A stretch of DNA of 64,000 nucleotides. Source: Ricinus communis. Taxonomy: Eukaryota > Streptophyta > Magnoliopsida > Malpighiales > Euphorbiaceae. Every line of letters starts with the position of its first letter. Position 1 is the stretch's first letter. Below the pieces are notes generated by a model. The model did not search any database. It saw only the letters and a list, made by a program, of their open reading frames with translations, and was not told where the DNA came from. Positions 1 through 12,238 of this stretch are shown here, one piece after another. Both the position numbers and the translations under genes were made by a program. The DNA is taken from contig NC_063261.1 in assembly GCF_019578655.1 (NCBI RefSeq), positions 310,001 through 374,000 on the forward strand. The letters are read 5' to 3'.

Positions 1-527
1 TTTCTAGCAAGTGAACCAAGCCAAGGACTAGAGAAAACCATCAACGTTCCTGAAGAAATTGCCCAATCGTCGATCCTTCCAATTGGTGAAACTTCAGCTT
101 TCAAATTGGAAGAGCCCCTAGAGCATCATGACTACGTGCAATTATACGAGGAGTGACTCTTGCCCATCATACTGGCAGCTTGCTTGATAGTCGGGAAGAG
201 GACATTGATGATTATCCCTCTAAGCGGATACTTGAAGACATTTTCTTGGAAGAAGGATGGATGGTTGTCGATCATGCCCGTTTGCTTTTCACCATGAGTC
301 GAGCTAAGAAGACTCATCACATTAAAAAGAAGTACTTTTGGGAGGCACCCCAATTTTTATCTTCAATCTCTAATATTTTAACCTTTAGTTTTAAAATATT
401 TAATTTTTGTTTCAGTTTCGATTTGAAGTATTTATTTTATTATTTGCAGCCACTCCTCTACCACAAACTAGCCAACGCCCTGATATACCTGTTGATGCAC
501 CTCTTTTCACTCCGGAGCTATAATTAG
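1..527 (+). pseudogene. Athila gag C-terminal remnant
   Basis: Two overlapping frames are open here. One opens with SEPSQGLEKTINVPEEIAQS and stops at an in-frame TGA near 155. The other (153-527) encodes SLLDSREEDIDDYPSKRILE followed by EGWMVVDH. Both stretches recur in the minus-strand copy at 40066-40500, which shows that they belong to the element. In that copy the first frame lies downstream of a gag C-terminus and zinc knuckle. The frame switch suggests a frameshift in an ancestral reading frame. No protease or RT follows, so the parent looks non-autonomous. The hydrophobic tail after residue 60 of the second frame is probably noncoding read-through. Confidence 0.55.
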
Positions 528-1872
528 GGCAGTATTAGTTCTTTTTCCTTTTTGATTTCTTATATTTTGTACACTAGGGACAGTGTGTCCTTCAAGTGTT
601 GGGTGGGTGATATTTATCCCATGTCTGTTATTTGTTTATTCTTTGTGCAATTTTTTGTAAAATTTTGAAAATTTCTCACTTTGTTTCGATGCTCTTACTG
701 TTGACTTGCTTTTGAAATCCTGTTTATGTCCATGTGATCGGGTAAAACTGATAGTGTTGAGTTTTGCGGAAGAATGTAAGATAATTAGTTTGAGTTTTGC
801 ACTAAGTTGCTTTGGTTTATTTAATTCTGTTTTGATGATTTTTGTTTGGAACCTACTCAAAAGCACACTTGTGAGAAATTGAGCCTAAATTGTAAGCATA
901 CACTTTATATGCTTATATTTATTTCTTGTTGAGAGTGCCAATTACTGTCTTTACTTTTAGAACTTGCTCGGTAATGCTTATGAGGGCCACAAGGAGAGTT
1001 TAACACTTTGGTATGATAAAGGCACTTAGGTTTTTCATTCTAGCCCAATAGCCTTCATTCGTTTATTGATTCTGTAGATAACCCCCTCTTTCACCATTTT
1101 CTATCATATTTCATTGCCACTTAGTTTTATTCTGCTTTGGATTATGATTCTGCACATCAGTTGTTTTTATTGAGAATTTTTATCTTGGGAATAGTGTGAA
1201 ATCTTATAGCAGCTTTCTTCAATCCAAAAGAAATTCACTCTATTACGTGAATGTTCTTCCCTTATGAAAAAAAAGAGAAAAAAAGAAAAAAAATAAATAG
1301 AAGAATAAGAGGGAAAGGTGATGAAAAGAAAGAAAGTAAGTGAGCTAAACATTTTGATTTGATTCCTATTTCCTACATTGGACTACTGTTCATTGTTTAT
1401 CCTTTATAATTTTTGTGGCTTGTGTGCATGTCATTTATCTCATTGCAGAACACCATAGGTTCAACTCTTACCAAATTTACCTACCCTTACCTAATCCCCA
1501 TTACAACCCTTATAAAGACCTCTTGACATGGTTGTTGACTCTCCATAAATGGTAGGAGTAGGATTTAAGAGCAAGCATATAGTAAGTAAGGCAGTATTTG
1601 ATGCATTGAACGATTTAACACTATCCTTTAAACACTTTGAGTGAATCTTGTGAGGAGTTGGTTCTGAATAATTTTGTTGAGATAGTATTTTGTGAATCAA
1701 TAGCATCTTGGTTGTGATGATTGAATTGATTGCTTCGTTTCTTTTTGCTTGACTTACGCTTGTTAAGGATATGTGCAGGAGCTCTCTAGCTTGTCTGTCA
1801 GTTTAAGTGTTGTTCCTTAGTGGTTTATTTTCCTTATTTTACTTTTGATTGCTTGAGGACAAGCAATGAGCT
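528..1872 (+). other. noncoding 3' region of the Athila element
   Basis: No credible ORF is present. The stretch is AT-rich and corresponds to the noncoding stretch between the gag remnant and the 3' LTR in the copy at 38.3-40.1 kb. It ends with the conserved TTGCTTGAGGACAAGCAATG, whose reverse complement also flanks the polypurine tract of that second copy. Confidence 0.55.
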
Positions 1873-1887
1873 AAGTGTGGGGTTATT
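1873..1887 (+). other. polypurine tract of the Athila element
   Basis: AAGTGTGGGGTTATT lies immediately before the TGATGTGCG start of the 3' LTR. The same G-rich tract, in inverted orientation, abuts the LTR at 38294-38308. It is the expected plus-strand primer position. Confidence 0.75.
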
Positions 1888-3327
1888 TGATGTGCGTAGA
1901 ATACACACATCTAAATAGGGATTTTAAGGCAGAATTTATGTACATTTGGATGTGAATTGGTCCCAACACTCACCCTATGCATTTGTTTATGTGCTTTAGG
2001 TCCAAAAGAAGTCAAAGAGTGATAAAGGGAAGAATTGGACGTCAAAGTTGTTGAAATAAGCCGAGTTTGCGCATCCCTAATCTAAACATGGCCGTGTTGG
2101 TTTCAACACTGGCTGTGTTCCCAACACGTGCACCAACACGGCCGTGTTGGTGCTTCAAACATCAAAGAAACAGAAGTTTTAGGGAGCACGGCCATAGAGA
2201 GTAACACGGGCATCAACACCAGCCCGTTTTGGGAACACGGCCACCAACACGGCTGTGTTGGAGGCGACAGGGGGAATTAGTTAAAAGAAAGAAGAGAGGA
2301 GAAAAGAAAAGAGAGCGGGGGGAGAACGTCCCAAACCCTAATTTTTCTCTCACTAAGGGTTTTCTGAGCTGAAACCATGGGAAAAGGAGACTTGGATCAA
2401 GGTTTCAATCGGATTCCCTTCAAAGATTAAAGATTGGGCGAGGTTCGTTGATTGATTTTCAAATCAAGCAAGAGAAACAAGAATCGATTCAATTCGAGCA
2501 AGAGGAATTGGGGTTGTTTACTCTCATCCAAGGGTGTAATCGGGTTTTCTCTACCTTTACTCATTGTTGTAATTGAATTCTTGTGGATTTTGATAATGAA
2601 CATGATTAGCTAGATTGATTAAATCAATTGGGATTTCTTTACTATGTTGGCTTAGTATTATATTGTTGGATTGTTTGGGTTAGTTTTGTATTCTTCTTGC
2701 TTTCAGTATTAATAAGATAATGCATCATTCATGAGACGTTGTGAATTGTGTATTTAGATTGCTTTGTGTGATTGAGAAGTCCATTTGGCAATTGGAATTT
2801 TGAATAGCAAGAACTGGTTAATAATCCCTTAGAGATAAGGATAATTAACTAGCTGGATTAAGAATTAACAAAGCTTAATAGAGGCAGATTAAAGCTTAAT
2901 GCTAATTTAAGAATCAATCGTTAGGAAGAGATTCCAACTTTAGGTTATTAGGTTTAGGAATTCGGTTATCTCGAGAGAGAAACCAAATTCGGTTAAGAAT
3001 TTGTCCACGGGTAGCATAATTAGACTCACTAATCCTTTATCTTTTGTTTGATTGCCAACTAGTTTAGGTTCCCTTTAGGTTTGCTTTCTTGTCTTGGTTA
3101 TTTTATTTATCAATTACTGCTGCATCTCCTTTAGAACTTAGCTTGTAGCTATTAGTTAGTTTAGAAATTATTCATCACTCATTTTAGGTTAATATAACAA
3201 AGAACAAAGGAGTAACTTTGGGCTTTCACTTTCTCAAGGAATACGACCTTGATACTCGACATTAGTGCTAGACTGCATCGATAGGTACACTACCTTAGAT
3301 TGTAGCTAACACAAGTAGCACACATAA
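1888..3327 (+). repeat. Athila 3' LTR (about 1.44 kb)
   Basis: It starts TGATGTGCG right after the polypurine tract and ends AGCACACATAA, where the related LTR at 41541 reads AGCACACATCA, so the terminal CA has mutated. Internal blocks such as CGGTTATCTCGAGAGAGAAA and GAATTTGTCCACGGGTA are shared with the LTRs at 5408-6409, 25121-26606, 36907-38293 and 41541-43057. Confidence 0.85.
2085..2265 (+). repeat. GC-rich palindromic repeats inside the Athila LTR
   Basis: Multiple copies of CGGCCGTGTTGG and its complement CCAACACGGCCG are packed into about 180 bp. One pair forms a perfect 22-bp palindrome at 2131-2152, with core CCAACACGGCCGTGTTGG. The block contrasts sharply with the AT-rich surroundings. 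Confidence 0.8.
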
Positions 3328-3839
3328 GCTATATCAGGTGTCTTAGTACTACACATTGTAAGGCTTAATCTTTACCCATTAATAGAGTCAAAAAATTGGA
3401 GATAATCTTGGGGTGTGATCCTCAAGGATTGAATGTAGGTCTTTGTACCAAACCATGATAAATAATTATTTTTATTTTTAAGATATCTATCTCCAAAACC
3501 TGATTAGACATCTGACTGCTATTAATTTCAAAAATTGTTGATTCAAACATCTAAATATTCTCAAAAGTATTTGCATCCCATCTTTCTCACTTATTCAAGG
3601 AAACAAAGTAATAAGCTTTTGAAATTAAGGTATAAGTTGAAGTAGCTGGCTACTGCTGTAGGTATCTAACAATCAATTCGTGAAGCTTAGCTAGATACTT
3701 GTGTAGTGAGCTTCAAGGTCACAATCAAACTCTTGTCGATTTTTATCATACATGTAACAGATCATTGGTTTTATTTAAGCCATATAATTTTAAGAAGTCC
3801 AATTCACCCCCCCTCTTGGATGTTTATTCCACACTTTCA
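3328..3839 (+). repeat. Copia 5' LTR, 3' portion
   Basis: The sequence from GCTATATCAGGTGTCTTAGT matches the Copia 3' LTR from 27846 onward. The first two thirds are missing in the window because an Athila element lies there. It ends in CA (3838-3839), two bases before the primer site. Confidence 0.8.
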
Positions 3840-3841
3840 TT

Positions 3842-3853
3842 TGGTATCAGAGC
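3842..3853 (+). other. primer binding site, initiator tRNA-Met
   Basis: TGGTATCAGAGC is the standard Copia primer site, complementary to the 3' end of initiator tRNA-Met. It sits two bases after the LTR end. Confidence 0.92.
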
Positions 3854-3899
3854 AGGTATCTGTTATGTAAGGCCTAACATCTTTAAGTAAAGATCCAAG

Positions 3900-5407
3900 A
3901 TGGCTAGAATATCTCAAAGTAATGCTCCATTATTGCCTAAAGGGCAATTTGTTATGAGACCTCCCTTATTTAATGGGACTCATCACTCATACTGGAAAAA
4001 TAGAATGATCAATTTCATTCAAGCCATTGATATAGTCACCTGGACTAACATAAGAACTAGATCAAAAATTCTAGTTAAAAGAGTTGACGTAGAACGGGTT
4101 CCTAAAGTGGAATCAGAATACACAGAACTTGATTGTTAGAATATTTTACATTGTGCTTTAATATCCACTGAGTATAATTAGGTATCTAGTTGTAAGACAG
4201 TTGAGAAAATCTGGGATAAGTTAGAGATAACCTATGAAGGAACAAATCAAGTGAAGGAATCAAAAATCAACCTTCTAACAAGAGATTATGAAATGTCCCA
4301 AATAACTGCAACTGAAAGTAATGCAAAAATGAACACGAGATTTACAGACATTGTAAATCAATTGAAATCTCTCGAGAAAGAAATCTCAAAACCAGAATAA
4401 GTCAAAAAGCTCTTGAGATCTTTGCCCAAATCTTGAGATTCTAAAGTGATCGCACTGATAGAGTTTAAAATTTTTTACGTCTATACGTATGATGAACTAA
4501 TTGGGTCTTTGATGACTCACGAAATGCTCTTGAATAAACAAGATTGCAAGATATGCAAAGAAGAGTAAAATAAGAAAGGAATAGCACTAGCAACAACCTT
4601 AAAGGCACTAACACAAACTCATCATATGAGAAAATGGCAGCCTTCACTGGAAAGATGAAGAGATTCTTCGAATGTGGAAACCTAATGAATAAAAGAGCCT
4701 TTCAAAAGTCTAACCAGGCAAACTAGATTCTAGAAAGAAAGAGAGTTCTGACGTTATTTGTTACAAATGCAACAAGCTTGTCACATAAAGCCAAAGTGTC
4801 CTAAGCTAAAAAAAGAAGCCAATATGTGCCTCATGGTGGATGCAGATGTCCAATCTTCATCAGACAGTCATGTATCCAATTTTGAGTCAGATGATCCTAA
4901 AAGATTCAATGAACTATTTAGAGAATTTAGAGTCCTCAAAAGGAAATATAATTCTTTATTGTCTGAGTTCACAGAATTATATATTCAAGACTCTATCACT
5001 CTTGAACTAAATAACTCATTACATATTGATGTCATGAAAAATGAATTTCTATTATTGAGACTTGAAAGACTACCAATGATCTATAATGTGCTTTGACTCG
5101 AAATAACTGTCTTATTCATAAAAATGAACGAATAGCTAATGAGAATGAGAAGTTATGGGGATTGTTGAGCTTAGATACTTCTCTCATGAAAAGATTAAAA
5201 AGTGAAAGTGAAAGCTTTATAAAAGTCATGGAGAAATAGAAATCTGACATTGATCGCTTAACATAAGAAAAGGAAGAATTATATGCTACCTCAAGTTCTA
5301 TAGGTTGTGAAAAGACAAAGTGGCATGATAAAGGTTACAAATTAACTATAAATGAGAAATACTTGCATAAGTTAATTGCCTCCTCATCTAAGTCTGCTAA
5401 GGCGAAC
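3900..5407 (+). pseudogene. Copia gag, N-terminal and central parts (broken)
   Basis: This is the nucleocapsid/capsid precursor of the Copia element. Translation starts at ATG 3900 with MARISQSNAPLLPKGQ, followed by PPLFNGTHHSYWKNRM, the typical start of the copia gag domain. In-frame TAG codons at 4137 and near 4180 break the frame. Beyond them VEKIWDKLEITYEGTNQVKE (UBN2-type gag) is still readable. Near 4755-4805 lies a zinc-knuckle remnant (CYKCNK then IKPKCPKLKKE). A coiled-coil region follows (4840-5400, e.g. FNELFREFRVLKRKYNSLLS), as in SIRE gags. An Athila solo LTR interrupts it at 5408. Stops and frame changes show it is dead. Confidence 0.8.
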
Positions 5408-6409
5408 TGATAAGCTATTTGTGTAGCTAAAATCTAAGGCAGTGAACCTATTGATGCAGACTAGCAAAAATGGTGAGTATCAAGGTCGTATTCTCGAGAA
5501 AGGGTGATCCTAGACCTACTGCAGCGTCTTATGTTATCTAACCTGAACAAAATTGATAAAGTTATTATACTATGATTAAATATGAACAAAAGATTAACTA
5601 AGTGTCAAATAATTTGAAAGGATTTAGGAAAACAATCGAAGGAAAAAGCAAACCCTAGGAGACATAAGCTAGTTGGATTTTAGTGAAGATAGAGATTATA
5701 TTGATTACCAATTACAATTACCCGTGGATGAATTCTTAACTGAATTCGGTCTCCCTCTCGAGATAACCGAATTCCTAAACCTAATAACCTAAAGTTGGAA
5801 TCTCTTCCTAATGATCGATTATTCGATTAGCATTAAGCTTTAACCCGCCTCTATTAAGCTTTGTTAATTCTTAGTCCGGCTAGTCAATTACCCTTATCTC
5901 TAAGTGATCATTAACTAGTTCTTGCTATTCAAATTTCCAATTACTAAATGAATTTCTCAATTACATAAAGTAATCTAAATACCACAACTCACAATGTCTC
6001 ATGAATAAAGTGATTTCTCATTAATAATGAAAGCAAGAAGAGACAAGCATTGATAATCAAAATCTTATAAGCATTAAAATCAATCCAATAACATAGGAAT
6101 GCCAATGGGTTTGACAAATTTAGTTACTCATACTAATAAGCAACACAAAGTAAAGAATAGATTCAGAAAAGTAAATTGAAGGCATGTACACCCTTCTTCT
6201 TCAAGTTGGATGAAAAACTCTAAATTTCCAATTCATAATGATAAATCCGTAATTGCACGTTTTTCCCTCGATTACTGATAATGTCCCTCGATAATGACCT
6301 AAAACATGAAAGGAACTAAAACACAGGTGATTCTGGCATAAAACAAGATAACTATGCACAAAAAAGTAAACAATTAGGCATATAAATATGTATAAAATGA
6401 TGCATATCA
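5408..6409 (-). repeat. Athila solo LTR
   Basis: It starts TGATAAGC and ends CATATCA, and shares the Athila LTR blocks in inverted orientation (e.g. CGGTCTCCCTCTCGAGATAA). The flanks are CGAAC (5403-5407) and CAAAC (6410-6414), a 5-bp target duplication with one mismatch. No internal Athila sequence is attached, so LTR-LTR recombination is likely. The Copia gag frame resumes on the far side. Confidence 0.85.
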
Positions 6410-6505
6410 CAAACTTTGCCAAAAAGATGAATATCCAAAAGTATTGTACTCATTTTCATCATAATGGACATCTGTTCAAACATGCTTTCAGAAGTTCCTA
6501 TCTTG
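6410..6505 (+). pseudogene. Copia gag C-terminus, second zinc knuckle
   Basis: Read from 6412, the translation includes QKYCTHFHHNGHLFKHAF. This is a CX2CX4HX4C knuckle in which the second and the last Cys are now Phe. The spacing and the GHLFKH core match the second knuckle found at the end of SIRE-type gag. A Tat element interrupts the frame at 6511. It continues at 14565 with VPKGTNLKH, the usual transition to protease. Confidence 0.75.
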
Positions 6506-6510
6506 GGTAC

Positions 6511-8832
6511 TGTCTACACCCATTTTCCGAATTTAGATATCGAGGGAAAAATACAAAAATCTATGATGAGAGTTACTGCTTTCTCGAGCCTCAATAGGGG
6601 AAGGACAGACGAATCCAAGGCTGGGTCGAGGTTAGTCCAGCTAGAATTATTTTTTTGAAATCAATTCGGACCTAATTGTTAGGAAAAATTAAGTTTGAGG
6701 GTCAAAACAATAATTTTTATGAAATCAAGGAATAAACTGTAAATTTTAAAACTTCCTCTATGGAGCCAATCAGCTCTATGAAGAGTCAATCTGCTCTATA
6801 TAGAGCCAATCGATTCTTTATAGAACTGATTAGATTTTATCTCTCCGATGTCATTTTTCGGAGGATTTTACGTCTAGAAACATATTCTAGATGGTTTCCT
6901 TGATGATAATCATTATTTTATCGATAATTACTCAAATTTTAAATAAATAAATGTGATATTTATCGATATCTCCTTGATTTAACCCTTTCTCTAGGTTTCT
7001 TTTGAAATCCTACCTCTATAAATAGTAAGAAGTGTTTAGGGTTTCAAGGGGGAATCAAGAACTAAAAATTAGCAGTAAGTGAGATCCACATTTGAGAAAC
7101 ACTAAGAAAGAAAAAACAAAGAGAAATTTTAGAGAGAAAAGAAAGAAAAAGACTTTCGTTCTTAGTTGTACTTAGAAGATCCAAGCCACTTAAGAAAGAA
7201 CGATTTTAGGAAACTAGCCACTGAAGAAAGATCAGTTTTAGAAACTATTTTTTTAATCGACAGAAGATTTCTCAAAACTAGATCCATCACTAGATTCCTA
7301 CCCATTCTTCGATTCAATTGCATCCTCATCGCTTGAGACTCGTAGATCCAACATTCACGGTGACAACCTAAGGGTTCTTTCAATCATGTATCCACCATCA
7401 TCATAAAATTGGTTCTTTCATTCCTTATTTTCTGTTTATTTTTTATTATTTATTTCTAAAAACATGATTACAATTTTGGTTTATGATAAGTATGACTAAA
7501 TTAGGGTTTTTGATGGATATGCATAACAATAGGATTTTGAATATGATATTAAGAACTATGTTTTTTTAGATATGATGTTTTACCAACTCTGGTTTTAGAT
7601 TTGGTTAAAAATATGTTATAGAGTTAATATTTAGATTTCTTTGTTAATTTGATTAAGAAATTAAGCTAATAAAACATGATTCTTTTTTGTTTTGATAATC
7701 TTCTGTCAGTTTATAAGATTTAGGGTTTTAGCAATTTAGGGTTTTACTTAGCCTTTGTAACTTTAATTTTGATGTTTTTTATCCATTTTATCTCATTCTA
7801 ATTAATTTTTAACGTTTGTGCATGTGGAGATTGGCTCTTGGGATGTAAGATTATACTGGCGATTAAAGGAAAATCAAACAAAACCTGCATTGAGACCCTA
7901 TAGCCAATCGGCACAATATAGAGCTAATTGGCTCTATGTTGAGCCGATCGGCTCTTCATACATACTGGTTGGCTGATCAAGCTGGACATTTTTTTTGTAT
8001 TTTTGGTGTATTTCGATGTATTCTCGGCCTTTGTATAGTTTTAGGTCTTTCCAGTTTCACAATCGAAATTCTAGACAGATTGTAATAGTTAGGATTTTTC
8101 ATTCTGCTTTATTTTCTTTATTTTTGCTTATTGTATATTAACCTAATACATGATTAAGTGATTAATTAAAAAAATAGGCCATATAGACTTAGGACTAAAA
8201 GCTGATCTAATATGAATTTAGTTGTCTAATAGGCTAATCAACCTTAACTTGGCTTAAAACCCTAAAATCTAATTAGATTAGCGGGCTTTAGCATGTTTAG
8301 TTAGGGCTTGAACTTAGTTAGGATTGAGATAACAACAAATGGGCCTTCTCATAATAAGTAGATCATTAGGCTAAAAAGGCTGGAATCCGAAGAGCATAAC
8401 ATGTAATTGGGCTAGAATAAGTGGGCCTTATACATAATTGGTTAGTAAGTTAGATTAATAACTTAAATATGGGCTGGGCTTGAATAAAATGGTCTAGAGT
8501 TAGGTGTATTGTATGTTGTTTTGGCATGCTCGTATATAAATTGATTGCATTTATAGGGAATACTTTGTTAAACAATAAATTTCAAGACTAAAATATACAA
8601 ATAAGGAAGTTGGCTTCCAAATGCATCTCTGGACTTTGTGGTGTAAGTTTTCTTATGGAATCTGAGCAATGCCTCTCATTAGTAAAATTTTCCCAATGAT
8701 TACCTGACTGGCAACTCCCATCTCCATGCTAATCTCAATGATTAGTTAGCGTGTTCCCGATTAGGTTGAAAAGCCTTACAGTGTCGTAGTCGCTACAAAC
8801 ACTTGGGTGCGCGGCCGAAACTGCCGCCCACA
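6511..8832 (+). repeat. Tat element 5' LTR (2.3 kb)
   Basis: It begins TGTCTACACCC and ends GCCCACA. It contains degenerate runs of the AGAGCCGATCGGCTCTA motif at 6764-6835 and 7895-7975. The 3' LTR lacks about 410 bp that correspond to roughly 6729-7139 here. Confidence 0.88.
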
Positions 8833-8833
8833 G

Positions 8834-8851
8834 TGGCGACTCCACTAGGGA
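8834..8851 (+). other. primer binding site of the Tat element
   Basis: TGGCGACTCCACTAGGGA lies one base after the LTR end. Sites beginning TGGCGACTCC are usual in Tat/Ogre elements. I believe they are assigned to tRNA-Arg, but could not verify that here. Confidence 0.75.
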
Positions 8852-9756
8852 TAAAAGAAGCTAATTCTAGTGTATGTCTGCTTTTAAATTTATTATTTAA
8901 CAGATTATTCTTGCATCATTACATTTCACACACTGTATAGATTAGTCCCTTAGCCCCGATGGCGTTGGCTAGCAGGTCTTTTGGTTCCATTCGAATTCTA
9001 GAATTGCGACACTAGCTACCATCACTCACAAGTAATGAGTGTATTTCCTTCGTTGCATGGACCCTTGAGTGGGCAAACGAGCTAAGGGAGAATACTTTTT
9101 GCTTGTGGGAGCCTTTTATCCTTACCCAAGACTTAGCTCATGGTAATGACCGTAGTAAACTCCCCTGCGTAACATGTTGCTTGCTATATGAGATATTCTT
9201 CCTTATAAGTATTCTAAGCCTTAACATTGAAAGGCCTTGGCCTAGAAATGTGGAACCAAGCTTTAGGCCCAAAATATGCAAGTTTTTATGCTTATACCGA
9301 GGAACATTGCTTTTTTGTTTAAATCTGCTATAAGAGCTTATGGCATGCACATCAGGCCTACAATTCCATGTTGATAGTAAGCCCAGACTCAAAATCCTAG
9401 GGAAGAAAGACTCACCATGAATTATTGTGGGAGTAATAAGATTGGAAGGATGAATTGTATACTACTATGTCAGTGCTAACTTCTTTTTCTTTGTCCTTGT
9501 GCATTACACGTGCATCATGCATACCATGCATCTCATGCATCATACTAACTCTTTATTTTGAAGCCATTTTAGATTATCATCGTTAGTTTGGATAAGATAA
9601 GAATGGATATCAAGAGGGCCCATTTCACTAACAATAAAGACAAGAGCCCAAGAAATAGCACTTTAGAAATTGAAACAAAGATAGCCCACAAGCAAACATT
9701 AATGCTATCAAGAATGTAATCATGATGGAGTAAGACATTAATGCTATCAAGAATTA

Positions 9757-10263
9757 ATGCAAAAGCCCGATGAGTTCTTTCCTAACTTCTTGACTAGATG
9801 GAGGAATAAAGCAGTTCTAATGAAGAACAAGCCTTATGAAAAGGATCAAGTTCGGATGATAGTCTGTAATGTTCTCGCATCTTGGGTGGAAAAGCTACAA
9901 ATGATGAATACCAAGACCTTCGCAGGCTTGTACAATGATGGATTACAAGTAGAAGTAGTTAAAAATGCTAAAGCTAAAAACTTTGAAGCTATAGAGATCG
10001 AAGACCTACCATCTGAAGATGATGAAGCTTCACAAGATTAGCACTTGATTTGTTATGCTTTCAGGATAAATGATATAACTCCATTTTACTTATTTTATAA
10101 TGTTTATCCTAATGGTATTTTGCATGACAATGATTATTACATTAGTATGTTTGACATTAATTTCATTCAAATTGGTTTATTTAATCTAGGCACAAATGAC
10201 AATCCTAGGTACATTTCTATCGCACATAACATAACTCTTGAAGAGAAAAAAGTGAGAGAATAA
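9757..10263 (+). pseudogene. Tat gag fragment joined to a pre-RT linker fragment
   Basis: From 9757 the translation has FFPNFLTRWRNKAVLMKNKP and KDQVRMIVCNVLASWVEKLQ. This is the Ty3/gypsy gag domain in its Tat form (FLTRWR...M...RP.EKDQ..M). After the acidic run EDLPSEDDEASQD comes TAG (10039-10041). In the same frame FNLGTNDNPRYISIAHNITL follows, which resembles the linker just before RT in Tat polyproteins (NLG.ddPRpi.i...L). The protease is therefore missing between gag and linker, and everything after the linker is gone. The likely product is a truncated capsid precursor, now inactive. Confidence 0.65.
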
Positions 10264-11220
10264 AAGAAAAAGAAAAAAGGGAAGAGAAAGAAAAAGGAGA
10301 TAATATTTGATATAATATGATTGAATTCAAGGTAGCAAAATTATTCAAAACACTGGGGGGCAGAGCAAGAAAGCCGATTTCATCCTCCATTACATTAATT
10401 ACAACCTTGAAGTAGGGACCCTCGAAGATTAGAAAAGATTAAAAGATTAGTGCTCTAACCCTCAAAAGTACAAGACCTATTGCATTTTACTCTAGAAAGA
10501 AATCTAAATTGAGTTAGAAACTTCCATATCAAAAAAGAAAAAGAGACAAAAAAATTATTATGCTCGAAGATGCTGAAAGGAGTTCAAACCTCGGGAGCAA
10601 TAAGTTCACAAATCAATCTATACTGTTTCAGATACTATCTTTTGAAAAATAATGAAAAGAAAAAAATAGAAAAAATGGATCTTCTTAATAGAGGACCTGT
10701 ATAGGTTAGTCAGGCAAAATTTAAGGGAAAAGTGAGGAAAAAATAGTTGACTAAAAAATGTGAGAAGACTAGTTGATAACAAGAGTAGTATTATATGAAA
10801 TAAAAAATGTACCCATTTGCGTCCAAATTAAATAAACAAAATTTGATTAGAATTTTTGTCAAACTTGCACATCAAATTTCATTGCTTGTGCACTGTCAGA
10901 AGGATAAAATAGAATAAGAAGTGAAATCTATGAGATCTGAATAAAAGCAAGATCAATTTCCTTAACTCTCTTGTAGAAAAAAAACCCAAGAATTAGTAGC
11001 ACTCAAGTCTCCATCAATCTTGATATCATGCACAATGCATCGATAGAGTCAGAGCCTTTCAGCATACATTTAAAGAAGTCTTGTCTCACGAGAAGTCCTG
11101 AAAATCAGTGGAATTATCTACAAGCTTGACAAAAAAGACTGCAAGTACTCGAGTAACCAAATCTGTAAAAAGAGAAAACAAGAAAAATTAGAGAAAACTA
11201 TAAAGAAAAGAAAATGCTAA
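10264..11220 (+). other. noncoding interior of the Tat element
   Basis: Purine-rich sequence with no ORF worth annotating. Adenine-rich tracts such as those at 10262-10300 and 10630-10680 interrupt every frame. Confidence 0.5.
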
Positions 11221-11221
11221 G

Positions 11222-11345
11222 TAGAAACCTAAATGAGCAGTTTAGGCAAAAATATAGTCTGCTAAGTTAAAAACCCCAGAACAGTAGCTTAGGCAAAAGT
11301 TAAGACATTAGTCTGCTGAGTTAAAAACCTGAAAGGGCAGCTTAG
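11222..11345 (+). repeat. 54-bp imperfect tandem repeats
   Basis: About 2.3 units share GCAGTTTAGGCAAAA, TAGTCTGCTAAGTTAAA and related forms. The same repeats occur reversed at 20909-21030 in another Tat copy, which shows that they are a family feature. Confidence 0.7.
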
Positions 11346-11817
11346 GAAAAATTGAAGGCGAAAAAGTAAGAAAAAAAGAAGAGATTTGGTTGCTATCTAT
11401 ATGAGATTGTCGTGAAGCCAATTGTTATTGCATAAGTATCACTACAGCCCCAAGGCAAAATAATTCAATCCTCGCATGCTTGAGTTATCTCTAGATCTGC
11501 ACTTCTTGTCGTCACTATGACTTTCAGATTTCTAATATGCATCATCGTCTTCATTTGGCTCCGTACCTTGTTGACCAACGAGTAGACAACCTACTTGTCA
11601 AAGCGTCAATCTTTTGCTGATGAGCATCGGATGCCTCTATCCAAACTAAATGATGATTTTTAGAAATGTATTACATGTCATACATAATATGCATATCACG
11701 TACCTTTACTACTTTTGCTTGATCAGATCTGTATGTATACTTATGTATATATCACTAAATTGTAATAGAAAAATAAAAAGAAGTTCAAAAAGAAATAAAG
11801 CACTCAAACTACACTCA

Positions 11818-12200
11818 AGTTTACCTTCCGAAGCGGAAGATGCATTAGTTTACTTCTTGAAGCAAAAGTGTATCAGTTTACTTCCTGAAGCGGAATATCA
11901 TCATATATCCCGAAGTGGAAGATCACAAGCCTATTCCTAGAATTGGAGAACCAGCTCAAGTTCTAAAGGACAAGTGTACTTCTTAAAGTGAAGATTATCA
12001 AGCTTACTTTTCAAAGTTGAAGATCATCAATTTATATCCCCAAGTGGAATAATCATCATCCAAGAGTAGAATACAATCAGTGGAAGATCATCAATTCACA
12101 TCCTGAAGCAGAAGTTATCCAAGACACTAAACTACATGCCAAATCACAATTCGAAGCAGAAATTACAATATAATTGAATTCCAAAGCGGAAAGTAATCAA
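11818..12200 (+). repeat. 28-bp degenerate tandem repeats
   Basis: About ten or more units of the form TTTACTTCCTGAAGCGGAA drift gradually in sequence. They are noncoding and lie between the coding remnant and the 3' LTR. Confidence 0.7.
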
Positions 12201-12238
12201 GAAGCCAGAGGAAAGTCTCTACAAGGCAAACCATCAGG

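Larger units (their letters stand above)
1..3327 (+). mobile_element. 3' half of an Athila-lineage Ty3/gypsy retrotransposon
   Basis: The element runs out of the window on the left. What remains is a gag-derived coding remnant (1-527), a noncoding 3' region, a polypurine tract and a complete 3' LTR. The first 540 bases match, in inverted orientation, the Athila-like copy at 40.07-40.55 kb. That copy has the diagnostic Asp-tRNA primer site and the Athila gag motif ITLHSGE, which gives the lineage here by homology. The LTR ends inside the 5' LTR of a Copia element, so the Athila inserted into that LTR. The 5' half is not visible, so the target duplication cannot be checked. Confidence 0.8.

Noticed and set aside
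1167..1352. Minus-strand hydrophobic 61-codon frame
   Set aside because: Arises from A/G-rich noncoding DNA of the Athila 3' region.
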